From contig DAOTWP010000327.1 of the NCBI GenBank assembly GCA_034435675.1, positions 1 to 23,685 on the forward strand: a stretch of DNA of 23,685 nt, given 5' to 3'. The notes beneath the pieces were generated by a model, which was not told where the DNA came from, did no database searches, and saw only the letters and a list, made by a program, of their open reading frames with translations. This stretch comes from DAOTWP01 sp034435675 (GTDB lineage: Bacteria > Chloroflexota > Anaerolineae > Aggregatilineales > Phototrophicaceae). The translations under genes were made by a program, and so were the position numbers. Shown in pieces: positions 1 through 9,423 of this stretch (its first letter is position 1; each line of letters begins with the position of its first letter).

Positions 1-209
1 TGTTCCTCGCCGGCAGCGGCATAGGGATCGTTGGCATGCGCGTCCACCGGGTCAAACGTCACCTCGGCATCGGTTAGCCCGTCAAGAAATTCGAGCAGCG
101 TGTTGACGCTGTGGTTGGTGGCAGCGCGCAGATCGTCCACGCTGAACTGTGCGGCAAATTCAAGATATTTCTGTTTACCTTCACGAATGGGCGAAAAATC
201 AATCTTCAT
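1..209 (-). CDS. DinB-like family protein (N-terminal part; gene runs off the window)
   Basis: About 69 N-terminal codons are present, beginning MKIDFSPIREGKQKYLEFAA. The pattern, with an early helix, a short 'NHSVNTLLEFLDGLTDAEVTF' region and then a 'DPVDAHANDPYAAAGEE' stretch, looks like the start of the DinB-like four-helix-bundle proteins common in Chloroflexota. The metal-binding histidines expected further on lie outside the window, so metal binding and function cannot be judged. The ATG at 207-209 is chosen because a strong ribosome binding site (GAGGAG on the minus strand, 219-224) lies 9 nt upstream. It is divergent from the short ORF at 403. The family assignment is from recalled sequence resemblance. 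DinB-superfamily members include thiol transferases and proteins of unknown role. Confidence 0.6.
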   Translation of the reverse strand, partial: MKIDFSPIREGKQKYLEFAAQFSVDDLRAATNHSVNTLLEFLDGLTDAEVTFDPVDAHANDPYAAAGEE

Positions 210-335
210 CAACAACAGCTCCTCTACAGGCGGTCATCAGTTGGGGTGCATGATCTGTCATGCGCCCTTGAAGCGGGGGTATGCATAAATCTTTCGTGTG
301 GAGCGCGTTTTCTCAGCGAGCACTTATTAGAATAG

Positions 336-354
336 GCAGGCGAACCCCGCCTGC
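336..354. repeat. Perfect 7-bp inverted repeat (GCAGGCG-N5-CGCCTGC)
   Basis: The arms are 336-342 and 348-354 with a 5-nt AACCC spacer. No T-run follows in either direction, so it is not a simple intrinsic terminator. It lies just upstream of the candidate extended -10 element at 364-372, covering the position of the -35 region for the 403 gene. That placement would suit an operator for a repressor. Regulator and function are unknown. Confidence 0.4.
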
Positions 355-363
355 GGCAGATCG

Positions 364-372
364 TGCTAGAAT
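364..372 (+). promoter_or_regulatory. Candidate extended -10 promoter for the small ORF/HNH pair
   Basis: TGCTAGAAT fits an extended -10 (TGn followed by a 5/6 match to TATAAT). No recognisable -35 hexamer lies 16-18 bp upstream, as expected if the extended -10 compensates. The start would be near 379, shortly before the AAAGGAG ribosome binding site (388-394) of the gene at 403. Confidence 0.4.
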
Positions 373-402
373 AGAATTGTTAATGACAAAGGAGTATTTC
401 GA

Positions 403-657
403 ATGTCCGTCGCACAGGAGAAAACGGTATCCGACGTAGTGACCGACTTTCTTGGTTCTGCCCCTGCGCTGCATGAAATCGCCGCCTATCGTTTACCGGA
501 CGACTTGCAGCAGCGCGCGCACACACTGCTGGACAAAAACCGCGAGGGCACACTTTCCGCAGAGGAACGTGCCGAAATGGAAGAATTCCGCCAGATTGAC
601 CACCTGCTGACGCTGATTAAAGCAAAGGCGCGGCTAAGGCTGAAGGCGCAGACATGA
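403..657 (+). CDS. Short conserved hypothetical protein coupled to HNH endonuclease
   Basis: An 84-residue, highly charged, probably all-helical protein with no signal peptide or membrane segment. Its middle reads 'EIAAYRLPDDLQQRAHTLLDKNREGTLSAEE', followed by a Glu-rich helix and a basic C-terminus ('LIKAKARLRLKAQT'). I recall similar small proteins sitting directly upstream of HNH endonucleases in cyanobacteria and Chloroflexota, usually annotated hypothetical. The start is well set: AAAGGAG at 388-394 lies 8 nt before the ATG. The stop overlaps the start of the HNH gene in an ATGA arrangement (654-657), so the two are translationally coupled. An antitoxin-like or accessory role is possible but nothing in the sequence proves it. 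Confidence 0.8.
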   Translation: MSVAQEKTVSDVVTDFLGSAPALHEIAAYRLPDDLQQRAHTLLDKNREGTLSAEERAEMEEFRQIDHLLTLIKAKARLRLKAQT

Positions 658-1085
658 GCAAAGCCTATATCAGCACTGCCCTCCGCCGCGAGGTGATTGA
701 TCGGGCAAGGGGCTGCTGTGAATACTGTCGGACCGCAGCAGCAAATCGCGGCATTGAGTTTGCAATTGATCATGTGATTGCTGAAAAGCACGGGGGACCG
801 ACGCACTCCGCGAATTTGTGCCTGTCTTGCTTCTGGTGTAACAGCTTCAAGGGCAGCGACCTCAGTTCGGTGGATTGGGACGCTGGTGGCGCGATTGTGC
901 CCCTGTTTCACCCGCGCCAGCAGCAGTGGCGCGACCACTTCCGGTTGGAAGGTGTGCGGATTACAGCCCTTACACCAATGGGGCGGGTGACGGTTTTTCT
1001 GCTGCAAATGAACGCGCCTGAGCGCATCAAAGAACGTCGGCTGTTGATGGCACTTGGGGACTATCCGTGCAAATCAGCACCCTGA
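654..1085 (+). CDS. HNH endonuclease
   Basis: A 143-residue compact HNH nuclease. A CxxC pair (C22, C25) is followed by the D39-H40 pair that carries the catalytic His, then N54, a second CxxC (C59, C62) and N63, matching the H-N-N pattern of zinc-stabilised HNH folds. The C-terminal half ('PLFHPRQQQWRDHFR...LTPMGRVTVFLLQMN') is typical of the short cyanobacterial and Chloroflexota HNH subfamily. It presumably makes metal-dependent cuts in DNA; the natural target is unknown. It has no partner methylase, terminase or phage genes here, so it does not look like a restriction or packaging nuclease. The ATG overlaps the upstream stop (ATGA). Confidence 0.85.
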   Translation: MSKAYISTALRREVIDRARGCCEYCRTAAANRGIEFAIDHVIAEKHGGPTHSANLCLSCFWCNSFKGSDLSSVDWDAGGAIVPLFHPRQQQWRDHFRLEGVRITALTPMGRVTVFLLQMNAPERIKERRLLMALGDYPCKSAP

Positions 1086-1160
1086 TAACCCTGCCTGTGC
1101 TGCCAGCCCGTGTAGCTACCGGCATTGAACGATGTGCACACTGCATTTGAGTACCCTCCT

Positions 1161-1190
1161 TTGGCGCGTTCCCCTGCTTCGTGCTACACT
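1161..1190 (+). promoter_or_regulatory. Candidate sigma70-type promoter for the Fe-S oxidoreductase
   Basis: TTGGCG (1161-1166) and TACACT (1185-1190) are separated by 18 bp. The transcript would start near 1197, giving a leader of about 56 nt before the ATG at 1253. The -10 lies inside any longer reading of the gene from 1181, which supports the 1253 start. Confidence 0.5.
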
Positions 1191-1252
1191 TCACAAGCAT
1201 TGGCGCTATACCCGTAATGTTCCCTGATGCTTGGTTTTTGAAGGAACACCCT

Positions 1253-3343
<2,091 letters not shown>

Positions 3344-3355
3344 CCGGCACAGGCG

Positions 3356-3388
3356 GCAGCACAGGGCAAAACACCCCTGGCTTGCTGC
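3356..3388 (+). terminator. Imperfect hairpin after the oxidoreductase gene
   Basis: GCAGC (3356-3360) and CAGGG (3362-3366) pair with CCCTG (3375-3379) and GCTGC (3384-3388), with asymmetric bulges and an 8-nt loop. It starts 12 bp after the stop codon, but no T-run follows, so it would be a weak or factor-assisted terminator or an mRNA 3'-end protector. Confidence 0.3.
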
Positions 3389-3406
3389 ATCTCGCCTCCC
3401 CCTCGC

Positions 3407-3450
3407 TAGTCCACTTAGTACACCCAAAGGGGTGTGTACTAAGTGGACTA
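3407..3450. repeat. 17-bp perfect inverted repeat in a convergent gap
   Basis: TAGTCCACTTAGTACAC (3407-3423) is exactly complementary to 3434-3450 across a 10-nt CCAAAGGGGT spacer. The repeat is clearly richer in A+T than its surroundings. There is no T-run on either side and no obvious target-site duplication. It could be a bidirectional transcription barrier, a small transposable repeat or a protein-binding palindrome. Confidence 0.85.
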
Positions 3451-3544
3451 ACGCGAATAGGGGCAGCCCGGTAATAGAAACTGGCGAAAATGAACCATCT
3501 CCAAAGTGGTTCGACGCCGCGACAGCACAGATTGGTCGCTTCAC

Positions 3545-3577
3545 AAAAACAGGAGACGCAGCGCTGCGCGTCTCCTG
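3545..3577 (-). terminator. Rho-independent terminator of the flotillin gene
   Basis: Read on the minus strand, CAGGAGACGC (3577-3568) pairs perfectly with GCGTCTCCTG (3559-3550) across an 8-nt loop and is followed directly by TTTTT (3549-3545). It lies 23 bp after the flotillin stop codon, the expected distance and orientation. Confidence 0.9.
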
Positions 3578-3600
3578 ATGTGTTCAAGTGTCCTACACCG

Positions 3601-5454
3601 CTACAACGCGGTTTCGTCAGCGCTGCCAACCGCAGCTTCGGGTTTACCGTTGCTGCTGGACGGCTGGCGCACCTGCCATGCTGTCGGGTCGTTCTGCATC
3701 TGCTGGCGCAGGATCAGTCCCAGCAGCGCATCAACCACAGAACCGCCCTTGCCATCGCCACCGACCAGAATCTCCGGGATAATGCGCACGCCGCGCTCGC
3801 CGACAATCTGCATCAACTGCACGGCGGTGTAGCCTTCCATGCCCATCGCTTCTGCCCCGGCATGATAGGCATCTGCCTGCGCTTCACCCCGTGCACGAAT
3901 CGCCTCTGCCTCGCCAGATGCACGCAGCTTGATTGACTCTGCCTCACCCTGCGCATGTTTGATCTGCGCGTTCGCCTCAAGTTCCGCAATATTCACACCG
4001 CGCTCCGCCTTGACGATTTCACCCTGCATATCAGCAATCGCGGTTTCACGCACAAGCTGCTGGCGCTGGGTCTGCGCTGCCTGCTGCACCTCGAAGGTCT
4101 TTTTCTGCTCCTCGGCAATCTTGCGGTCCGTCAGCGTCTGCATTAACTGCGCGGGTGGGTTGATATTGCCGATCAGCGTATCAATCGCCTGCACATCATA
4201 TGCCTGAATGGCGCGGGTGATGTGTTCCGCTGCCTCGCGCTGGCGTTCGCTGCGGGCGCTCAGGAAGTCCAGCACCGTGTACGCCTGCGCCGCGTTGCGG
4301 AAGTAGTTGCCGACAATCGGCTGCAAAACATGGTCCACCAGATTTTGTACTGACCCCACGCGCGAAATCACTTTGGGCGCATCCAGCGCGCCGACATGAA
4401 TCACCTGCGCCACGTCCAGATCGAAGCCGAAGCCATCCCGCGAACGCACGGTGATGGACGACAACCGCGAGTCGTAATGGTGTTCCTCGGTGCGGTTTGC
4501 CCAGTTGAGCACGATGTTCGTCGTCGGCACCAGTTCCACGCGCATCACGCGGGTGTTGATCGGGTGCTTACCGGGATACAGCGGGGTCGCCCACACGCCT
4601 TTATGCCCGATATTGACCAGATCGCCATGCTTGAACTCTGTGCCGCTGACATCCTGATGCGCCTTGCCGATGAACGAAATGACTACCCCGACAGAGCCAA
4701 TCGGGATTTCGGTCATAGGAACCTGCTCGACGCGCACAAACCAGGGATTCAAATTCCACGACCCGCTGAGCAGCACCTGTTCCTGCAAGCCGCGCTGCCC
4801 ACCGCTGGCTATGAACGCCTGTGCATTCTGGAAATTGTCGTGCGCCGCCAGGAACAATCCGGCGATTTCGCCTTCGGCAATCGGGCGTCCATCCAGTGTG
4901 GTGACAATGCCCACCTGGTCGGGCTGCACGCTGTAAACGCGCAACTGTTCCGGCGTCATGCTGTGTTCACGCCCGTTCTGCGCCGTAATCACCGTAAACA
5001 GCGCCTGATTGATGCGATATGCCCCCGCCGTCAGAATATCGAGCTGGCGTCCTTTTTCGCCGCCGTTGTGCAGGAATTTGCGTGCATTCTGGAAGTTGTC
5101 GCTGTCCACCACCTTGCCCAGAATACGCTCCGGCGGGATTGACGCGCCATCTGCCGCCACCACCAGTGCGATTTCGCCCTGCGGCACGACAATCACCGGC
5201 ACTTTCTGGACGATATAGCGCCAGGTGAAGAACCCCAGATGCCAGCCCGGCGGCAGCGTGTCCGCCTGGTAACCTGCCTCGCCGTCCAGCGCGACCAACT
5301 GCCCGTCTGGCAGGCGTTTACCAAAACGTTTGATGACAATGCCAACCTGGCGCTCGGTGATGATCACCAGCCCCAGAACGATACCGGGCAGCAGCACAAT
5401 CGCCACAGCAACCAGCGCGACCAGAATCACAATCGGAATCAGAAATTCAGGCAT
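3601..5454 (-). CDS. Flotillin-like SPFH domain protein
   Basis: A 617-residue protein with one N-terminal hydrophobic segment (about residues 4-34), an SPFH/band 7 region with two related blocks of about 50 residues each beginning 'DNFQNA', and a long Ala/Glu-rich coiled-coil region ('AERGVNIAELEANAQIKHAQ' and following). It ends in a 'GVRIIPEILVGGDGKG' tail. This is the architecture of bacterial flotillins, membrane scaffold proteins that oligomerise and organise lipid domains. ATG 5452-5454 is chosen because AAAGG lies about 9 nt upstream and the protein then opens directly with the membrane segment; the 25 codons of a longer reading look non-coding. It has its own terminator (3545-3577). 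No NfeD-like partner is adjacent. Its client proteins cannot be inferred from context. Confidence 0.85.
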   Translation of the reverse strand: MPEFLIPIVILVALVAVAIVLLPGIVLGLVIITERQVGIVIKRFGKRLPDGQLVALDGEAGYQADTLPPGWHLGFFTWRYIVQKVPVIVVPQGEIALVVAADGASIPPERILGKVVDSDNFQNARKFLHNGGEKGRQLDILTAGAYRINQALFTVITAQNGREHSMTPEQLRVYSVQPDQVGIVTTLDGRPIAEGEIAGLFLAAHDNFQNAQAFIASGGQRGLQEQVLLSGSWNLNPWFVRVEQVPMTEIPIGSVGVVISFIGKAHQDVSGTEFKHGDLVNIGHKGVWATPLYPGKHPINTRVMRVELVPTTNIVLNWANRTEEHHYDSRLSSITVRSRDGFGFDLDVAQVIHVGALDAPKVISRVGSVQNLVDHVLQPIVGNYFRNAAQAYTVLDFLSARSERQREAAEHITRAIQAYDVQAIDTLIGNINPPAQLMQTLTDRKIAEEQKKTFEVQQAAQTQRQQLVRETAIADMQGEIVKAERGVNIAELEANAQIKHAQGEAESIKLRASGEAEAIRARGEAQADAYHAGAEAMGMEGYTAVQLMQIVGERGVRIIPEILVGGDGKGGSVVDALLGLILRQQMQNDPTAWQVRQPSSSNGKPEAAVGSADETAL

Positions 5455-5726
5455 GTTGAGATACCTTTGGGGGGAAAAGCAGCCCCTACACCCTCTCGAA
5501 ACTACACACAACGAGTATGAGCAGCACACTCACCGGTGCAGCGTGCGTGCGCAGGTGTGCCAGCATGGTGTACACAGCAGTAGGGGGCGGTTTCAGCCGG
5601 AGGGTGTACGCAGCGGGCACAATCTGCGTGGGCGCAGTCTGTTGCACAGCATTCATCATACGCCCGGATCAAATGCCTGCGTCCCCCCAGATTTTAGGGG
5701 GCGGCGTGTGCCGGGCGCTGAATTTA

Positions 5727-5803
5727 CGTTTCTAACCGCCCGCTGCCAGCACCGCCCGCCACAGGCAGCCACGCCGCCAGCGCTGCGATCCCCGGCGCGC
5801 TTG
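5727..5803 (-). pseudogene. Degenerate 3'-terminal fragment of an FtsX-type ABC permease
   Basis: Positions 5748-5802 align with 7401-7454, the 3' end of the intact permease gene, at about 85-88% identity by eye with a one-base insertion. On the minus strand the remnant reads SAPGIAALAAWLP against SAPVIAALAAWLP of the intact protein, then shifts frame. Weaker similarity continues to the end of the gene (GAAACG of the 'ET' codons near 5727-5735). No upstream part of the permease is recognisable on the right side, where the hydrolase gene begins. This is therefore a remnant of a paralogous permease or of a partial duplication, not a functional gene. Confidence 0.6.
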
Positions 5804-5907
5804 TTGATGCCTTGGCGCGCCATGCCCGGCGGCAATCCGCAAGTGCCAACCTGCAAAAAACACTGGATGTTTGTCACATTGCGACTGCTCTTGCACCAGG
5901 CGTAAAC

Positions 5908-5936
5908 TTGACGCAGCCTCACATCGAGGTCATAGC
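5908..5936 (+). promoter_or_regulatory. Candidate promoter for the membrane-anchored hydrolase
   Basis: TTGACG (5908-5913, 5/6 match) is followed after 17 bp by CATAGC (5931-5936, only 3/6). The -10 is poor, so this is tentative. The transcript would begin about 45 nt before the ATG at 5988. Confidence 0.3.
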
Positions 5937-5987
5937 CCACAAAAACTAACCCGCAATTCAAGGCGGCAGGTTTGACTTGAGGAATAT

Positions 5988-7298
5988 ATGGGAGCCAAGA
6001 CAGCCAACCAGACAGCACCACTCCAGCGCGGGCTGGTGTATCGCATCGGCATCGGGATTCTTACACTATTGTCTATTCTCGTCGTGTTGATCAGTGCGCT
6101 GCCAGTCGTGCTGCTGTTCTTCATTACCGCCGTGCCCGTCTGGATCGCTGCGCTGCTGGTCATCGTGGATGTCGGCGTCATCGTTGCGCTGTTCCGCACA
6201 GGCAGCACACCTTTGAAACTGGTCGGCGCACCTGCCGCGTGGCTGCTGGTTGCCGTGCTGGCGGTTTTCCTGTCACAGCAGTTCGCCATGACACCGCCGA
6301 TTACGGACGCCGCCGGTAATGTCGTGCCCGGCAGCATCGCCACACTGGAAACTGTCGAACTCAACGGCAGTCAGCAGTGGATCAGCATACGGGGACACAG
6401 CAGCAGTAACCCGGTGCTGCTGTTCCTGGCAGGGGGTCCCGGCGGCAGTGAACTGGCGATGACGCGGCTGCACCTGCCAGAACTGGAACAGCATTTTGTA
6501 GTCGTCAACTGGGATCAACCCGGCACTGGCAAATCGTACAATGCCGTGCCGATTGCCGACCTGACGCCGCAGCGGTACATTGAGGATGGCATCGCCCTGA
6601 CGGAATATCTGATTGACCGCTTCGGTGTCGATCGCGTCTACATTCTTGGTGAATCGTGGGGCAGCATCCTCGGCATCTGGCTGGCGCAGGCGCGCCCTGA
6701 ACTGTATCACGCCTTCATCAGCACCGGGCAGATGGTCAACACCACCCAGACGGATATCGCTGGCTATGAATTCGCCATCAATTACCTGATGGAGTTAGAC
6801 CGTGTTGATCAGGCGGACGCGCTGCGCCGCCAGGGACCACCACCTTACACCGGTCCGGGCATGGCACTTCAGTACAACAGCTTCCTGAATGTGCTGCACG
6901 GCTATATGGCACGCAACGCGCCGGGCGAAGGTCATGAAAATAACCTGATGTTCGACTCGCTGGGTGCGCCGGAATACGGTCTGCTGGATAAATTCAACTG
7001 GCTGCTCGGTCTGGTCAACACATTTGAACAGGTGTATCCCCAGCTTGCCGACCTCGACTTTACGACACAGGCAGCCCGGCTGGATGTACCGGTCTACTTC
7101 GTCAAAGGCAGTTGGGATGTCAACGCGATGTATACCTTCACGCAGGAATATTATGACATCCTCGATGCGCCGCACACGGAATTGATCTGGTTCCCGAACT
7201 CCGGGCACACCCCGCTGTGGGACTCGCCTGCTGCATTCTCGGACGTGATGATTAATACCGTACTGCCGCAAACCCAGGGTGAAAACACCGGCAACTGA
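5988..7298 (+). CDS. Membrane-anchored alpha/beta hydrolase (proline iminopeptidase-like)
   Basis: A 436-residue protein. Residues 1 to about 100 hold three or four hydrophobic segments, and the rest is an alpha/beta hydrolase domain. An oxyanion-type 'AGGPGGS' replaces the HGGPG of prolyl iminopeptidases. 'NWDQPGTGKS' follows, then the nucleophile elbow GESWGS (S223), an acid at D377 ('GSWDVNAM') and H407 ('NSGHTP'). All three catalytic residues are present. The order matches the S33 family, which removes N-terminal Pro or hydrolyses related amides and esters; substrate is unknown. The membrane part suggests that the catalytic domain is tethered at the cytoplasmic membrane, with sidedness undecided. 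GAGGA at 5979-5983 precedes the ATG by a short 4 nt. It is a single-gene unit, convergent with the permease operon. Confidence 0.8.
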   Translation: MGAKTANQTAPLQRGLVYRIGIGILTLLSILVVLISALPVVLLFFITAVPVWIAALLVIVDVGVIVALFRTGSTPLKLVGAPAAWLLVAVLAVFLSQQFAMTPPITDAAGNVVPGSIATLETVELNGSQQWISIRGHSSSNPVLLFLAGGPGGSELAMTRLHLPELEQHFVVVNWDQPGTGKSYNAVPIADLTPQRYIEDGIALTEYLIDRFGVDRVYILGESWGSILGIWLAQARPELYHAFISTGQMVNTTQTDIAGYEFAINYLMELDRVDQADALRRQGPPPYTGPGMALQYNSFLNVLHGYMARNAPGEGHENNLMFDSLGAPEYGLLDKFNWLLGLVNTFEQVYPQLADLDFTTQAARLDVPVYFVKGSWDVNAMYTFTQEYYDILDAPHTELIWFPNSGHTPLWDSPAAFSDVMINTVLPQTQGENTGN

Positions 7299-7364
7299 TA
7301 CAGCAGCCGCGCCTTTGCCACCGACTCTACACCAGACCTGGCGGCTGTCTGCTGCGCAGCACCA

Positions 7365-9413
7365 TCAGCGCAGTGCCAGCGTTTCGACCGGCATCTCGCG
7401 CAGCACCGCCCGCGCGGGCAGCCATGCCGCCAGCGCCGCGATCACCGGCGCGCTGACCAGCCCGACCAGCCCTACGCCAGACGCCACCTGTGCGCTCGCC
7501 AGTGCGGTCTGCCGCAGATCAAGCTCCACGCCGATGCTGCTGCCGCCGTAGGTCAGCACAATCACGATGACCACGCCCAGCCCCGCCAGAAAGCCGATCA
7601 GCCCGCCCACAACACCCATCAGCGCCGCCTCGCCCAGCAGCACCCGCCGGGTTTGTGCCCGCGTGGTGCCCACCGCGCGCAGCAGCCCAATCTCGCGCCG
7701 CCGTTCGTCAATGCTCATCAGCATGGTGTTAACCACGCCAAACGCCGCCGCAAAGGTCGCCAGCAGCAGCATGCCATTCAGCGCCGTGCTGATCATGCCA
7801 ATCGCGTCACTCAGCACAACCAGAAAGCCGTCCAGCGGAATCAGGCTGAGTTCGGGGAACTCTGTTTGCAGGGCGTGCAGGTCAGCCAGCAGCGCGTCAT
7901 AGTCTATGCCGACATGCGGCACGACCAGCACCAGCGCCGGGTTCATTGTCGTCAGGTCGTCGCGTCGTGTCGCGCTGATGATCGATGCGCCCGCCGCGCT
8001 CATCCCAATGCCCACCACCTGGCACGGCACCGGATCGTTCAGCCCGGTAAGCATGATGGTGTCGCCCAGACCGGCGTTGTTACGCGCGGCAACTGCCGGG
8101 GCAAGCAGCAGCCCACAGCCAGCGCGCATTACGGGCAGCGCCGTCTCCCAGTTTCCTTCGGTGAACGTAAACAGCGCCGTGTCAACACTGCGCAGCAGGT
8201 CAGCATCCGCCATATACGAGAAATAGGCGCTGCCCATAAACGAGACTTCCGGCACGATCACAAAATCAATCGGGGCGAATTCTGCGCGCCCTTCCACCGT
8301 GCGCAGGGTTCCTGCCAGTTCGTCGTCGGTCAGCAGCACAGTATCCAGCCCGCGCCCGACAATCGTCCCCCAGCCGCTCATAATGTCAATGCGCGTCACA
8401 AACATCGCCTGCTGCTGCGCCGCGCGCTCCATCGTAATGCTAAAACCATGATTAAGGTAAAACTCAAGAAATCCGGTCAGCGCCACCAGCACCAGCACCG
8501 CCAGCATCAGCGTAACGACCGTCAGCGTCACCCTGCCGCGTGCCCGCTGGAGGTTATCGCTGATCAGCCGCCCGGAAGCGCCGTGCAGCAGCCTGCCCGC
8601 CGCGCGCGCTGTCAGCCCGATCAGCGCGGGCAGCAGCAGCAGCAGCGCCACGAACCACACCACGACCACCAGCAGGGTCAACAGGGCATCCAGCGGAAAG
8701 CGCACCCATTCCCCCGGCGGCGCAAGCAGCACAATGCCAAACACGCCGACCAGCAGCCCCGTGCCCAGCAGCGTTCGCCCGCGCCCGGCAGATTCTATGC
8801 CTGCCGCCTGCGGCTCGCGCAGGGCATCCAGTGGGGCAACCCGCGCCGCACGACGCGCAGGCAGCAGCGCGGACAGCGGTGTGACCACCAGCCCCAGCAG
8901 CACGGCGATAATCACCGCAGGCAGCGTGGGCGCAGCAGCACCAAACGCCACCATGGTGCCTGCCACCTGTTTCATAAAGGCAATCAACACCTGCCCAACT
9001 GGCGTACCGAGCAGCAGCCCCAGCAGCGTACCTGCAAAGCCCAGTACAAGCGCTTCCGCCAGAATCACCCGCGTGATCTGTGCGCGGGTCATGCCCAGCG
9101 CCCGCAGCCCGCCAATCTGCTGGCGGCGGTGCGTGACAGACATGCCAAAGGTGTTGAAGATCAGGAAACCGGCTGCCAGCATGATGATCATGCCGATGAA
9201 CAGCATTGCCGGGTCCAGCATATCGATCATCCCTGCCACCAGTGAGCGCAGCTCATCGGAGAGCAGCACCCCGCTGCGCAGCGCTTCGACGATCATGCTG
9301 CCCGCCATCGTCACCGCCACGCCCAGTGCCACTGCCAGCAGCCCCAACAGGGAGCGCAGCGGGTTAGCGCGCAGGCTGCGCCAGGTCAAGCCATAGATTG
9401 AGCGCATCATCAT
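7365..9413 (-). CDS. FtsX-like ABC transporter permease (fused, two FtsX units)
   Basis: A 682-residue protein with about ten hydrophobic segments. Two FtsX units are visible: residues about 67-190 ('FLIFNTFGMSVTHRRQQIGG' then 'LRALGMTRAQI') and about 530-670 ('NTMLMSIDERRREIGLLRAV' then 'GTTRAQTRRVLLGEAALM'). A periplasmic MacB-like domain of about 200 residues precedes the second unit. The equivalent domain expected between helices 1 and 2 of the first unit is missing, leaving only some 25 residues. Such permeases, with a LolD/MacB-type ATPase, move lipids or lipoproteins or transmit mechanical force rather than importing small solutes. AGGGGG lies 8 nt before the ATG at 9413; two more ATGs follow at once. 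It is 10 bp downstream of the ATPase gene, hence one operon. Confidence 0.85.
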   Translation of the reverse strand: MMMRSIYGLTWRSLRANPLRSLLGLLAVALGVAVTMAGSMIVEALRSGVLLSDELRSLVAGMIDMLDPAMLFIGMIIMLAAGFLIFNTFGMSVTHRRQQIGGLRALGMTRAQITRVILAEALVLGFAGTLLGLLLGTPVGQVLIAFMKQVAGTMVAFGAAAPTLPAVIIAVLLGLVVTPLSALLPARRAARVAPLDALREPQAAGIESAGRGRTLLGTGLLVGVFGIVLLAPPGEWVRFPLDALLTLLVVVVWFVALLLLLPALIGLTARAAGRLLHGASGRLISDNLQRARGRVTLTVVTLMLAVLVLVALTGFLEFYLNHGFSITMERAAQQQAMFVTRIDIMSGWGTIVGRGLDTVLLTDDELAGTLRTVEGRAEFAPIDFVIVPEVSFMGSAYFSYMADADLLRSVDTALFTFTEGNWETALPVMRAGCGLLLAPAVAARNNAGLGDTIMLTGLNDPVPCQVVGIGMSAAGASIISATRRDDLTTMNPALVLVVPHVGIDYDALLADLHALQTEFPELSLIPLDGFLVVLSDAIGMISTALNGMLLLATFAAAFGVVNTMLMSIDERRREIGLLRAVGTTRAQTRRVLLGEAALMGVVGGLIGFLAGLGVVIVIVLTYGGSSIGVELDLRQTALASAQVASGVGLVGLVSAPVIAALAAWLPARAVLREMPVETLALR

Positions 9414-9423
9414 GGTATACCCC

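Larger units (their letters stand above)
5455..5987. other. 533-bp intergenic region with a decayed permease fragment
   Basis: Divergent gap between the flotillin and hydrolase genes. It has no ORF with convincing coding character or ribosome binding site. It contains the FtsX remnant (5727-5803), a small C5/G5 inverted repeat (5684-5688 with 5697-5701, loop AGATTTTA) and a candidate promoter for the hydrolase (5908-5936). I found no convincing flotillin promoter. Confidence 0.6.

Noticed and set aside
1181..1252. N-terminal extension of the Fe-S oxidoreductase from a GTG at 1181
   Set aside because: The candidate -10 element overlaps this stretch, and a good ribosome binding site marks ATG 1253.
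3505..3525. tRNA-like GGTTCGA segment
   Set aside because: It resembles a T-loop only; no acceptor, D-arm or anticodon stems can be built around it.
5455..5529. 25-codon N-terminal extension of the flotillin
   Set aside because: The extra residues are Cys-rich and unlike family members; ATG 5454 has the ribosome binding site and starts at the membrane segment.
7301..7353. CAGCCGC/GCGGCTG inverted repeat between convergent hydrolase and permease genes
   Set aside because: Seven-base arms with a loop of about 30 nt and no T-run; it also lies in composition that makes such matches likely, so I do not call it a terminator.
7653..9245. Open frame of 530 codons antisense to the FtsX permease
   Set aside because: Its Arg/Gln/His-rich translation is the usual shadow of a Leu/Ala/Val-rich membrane protein; the minus-strand permease is certain.
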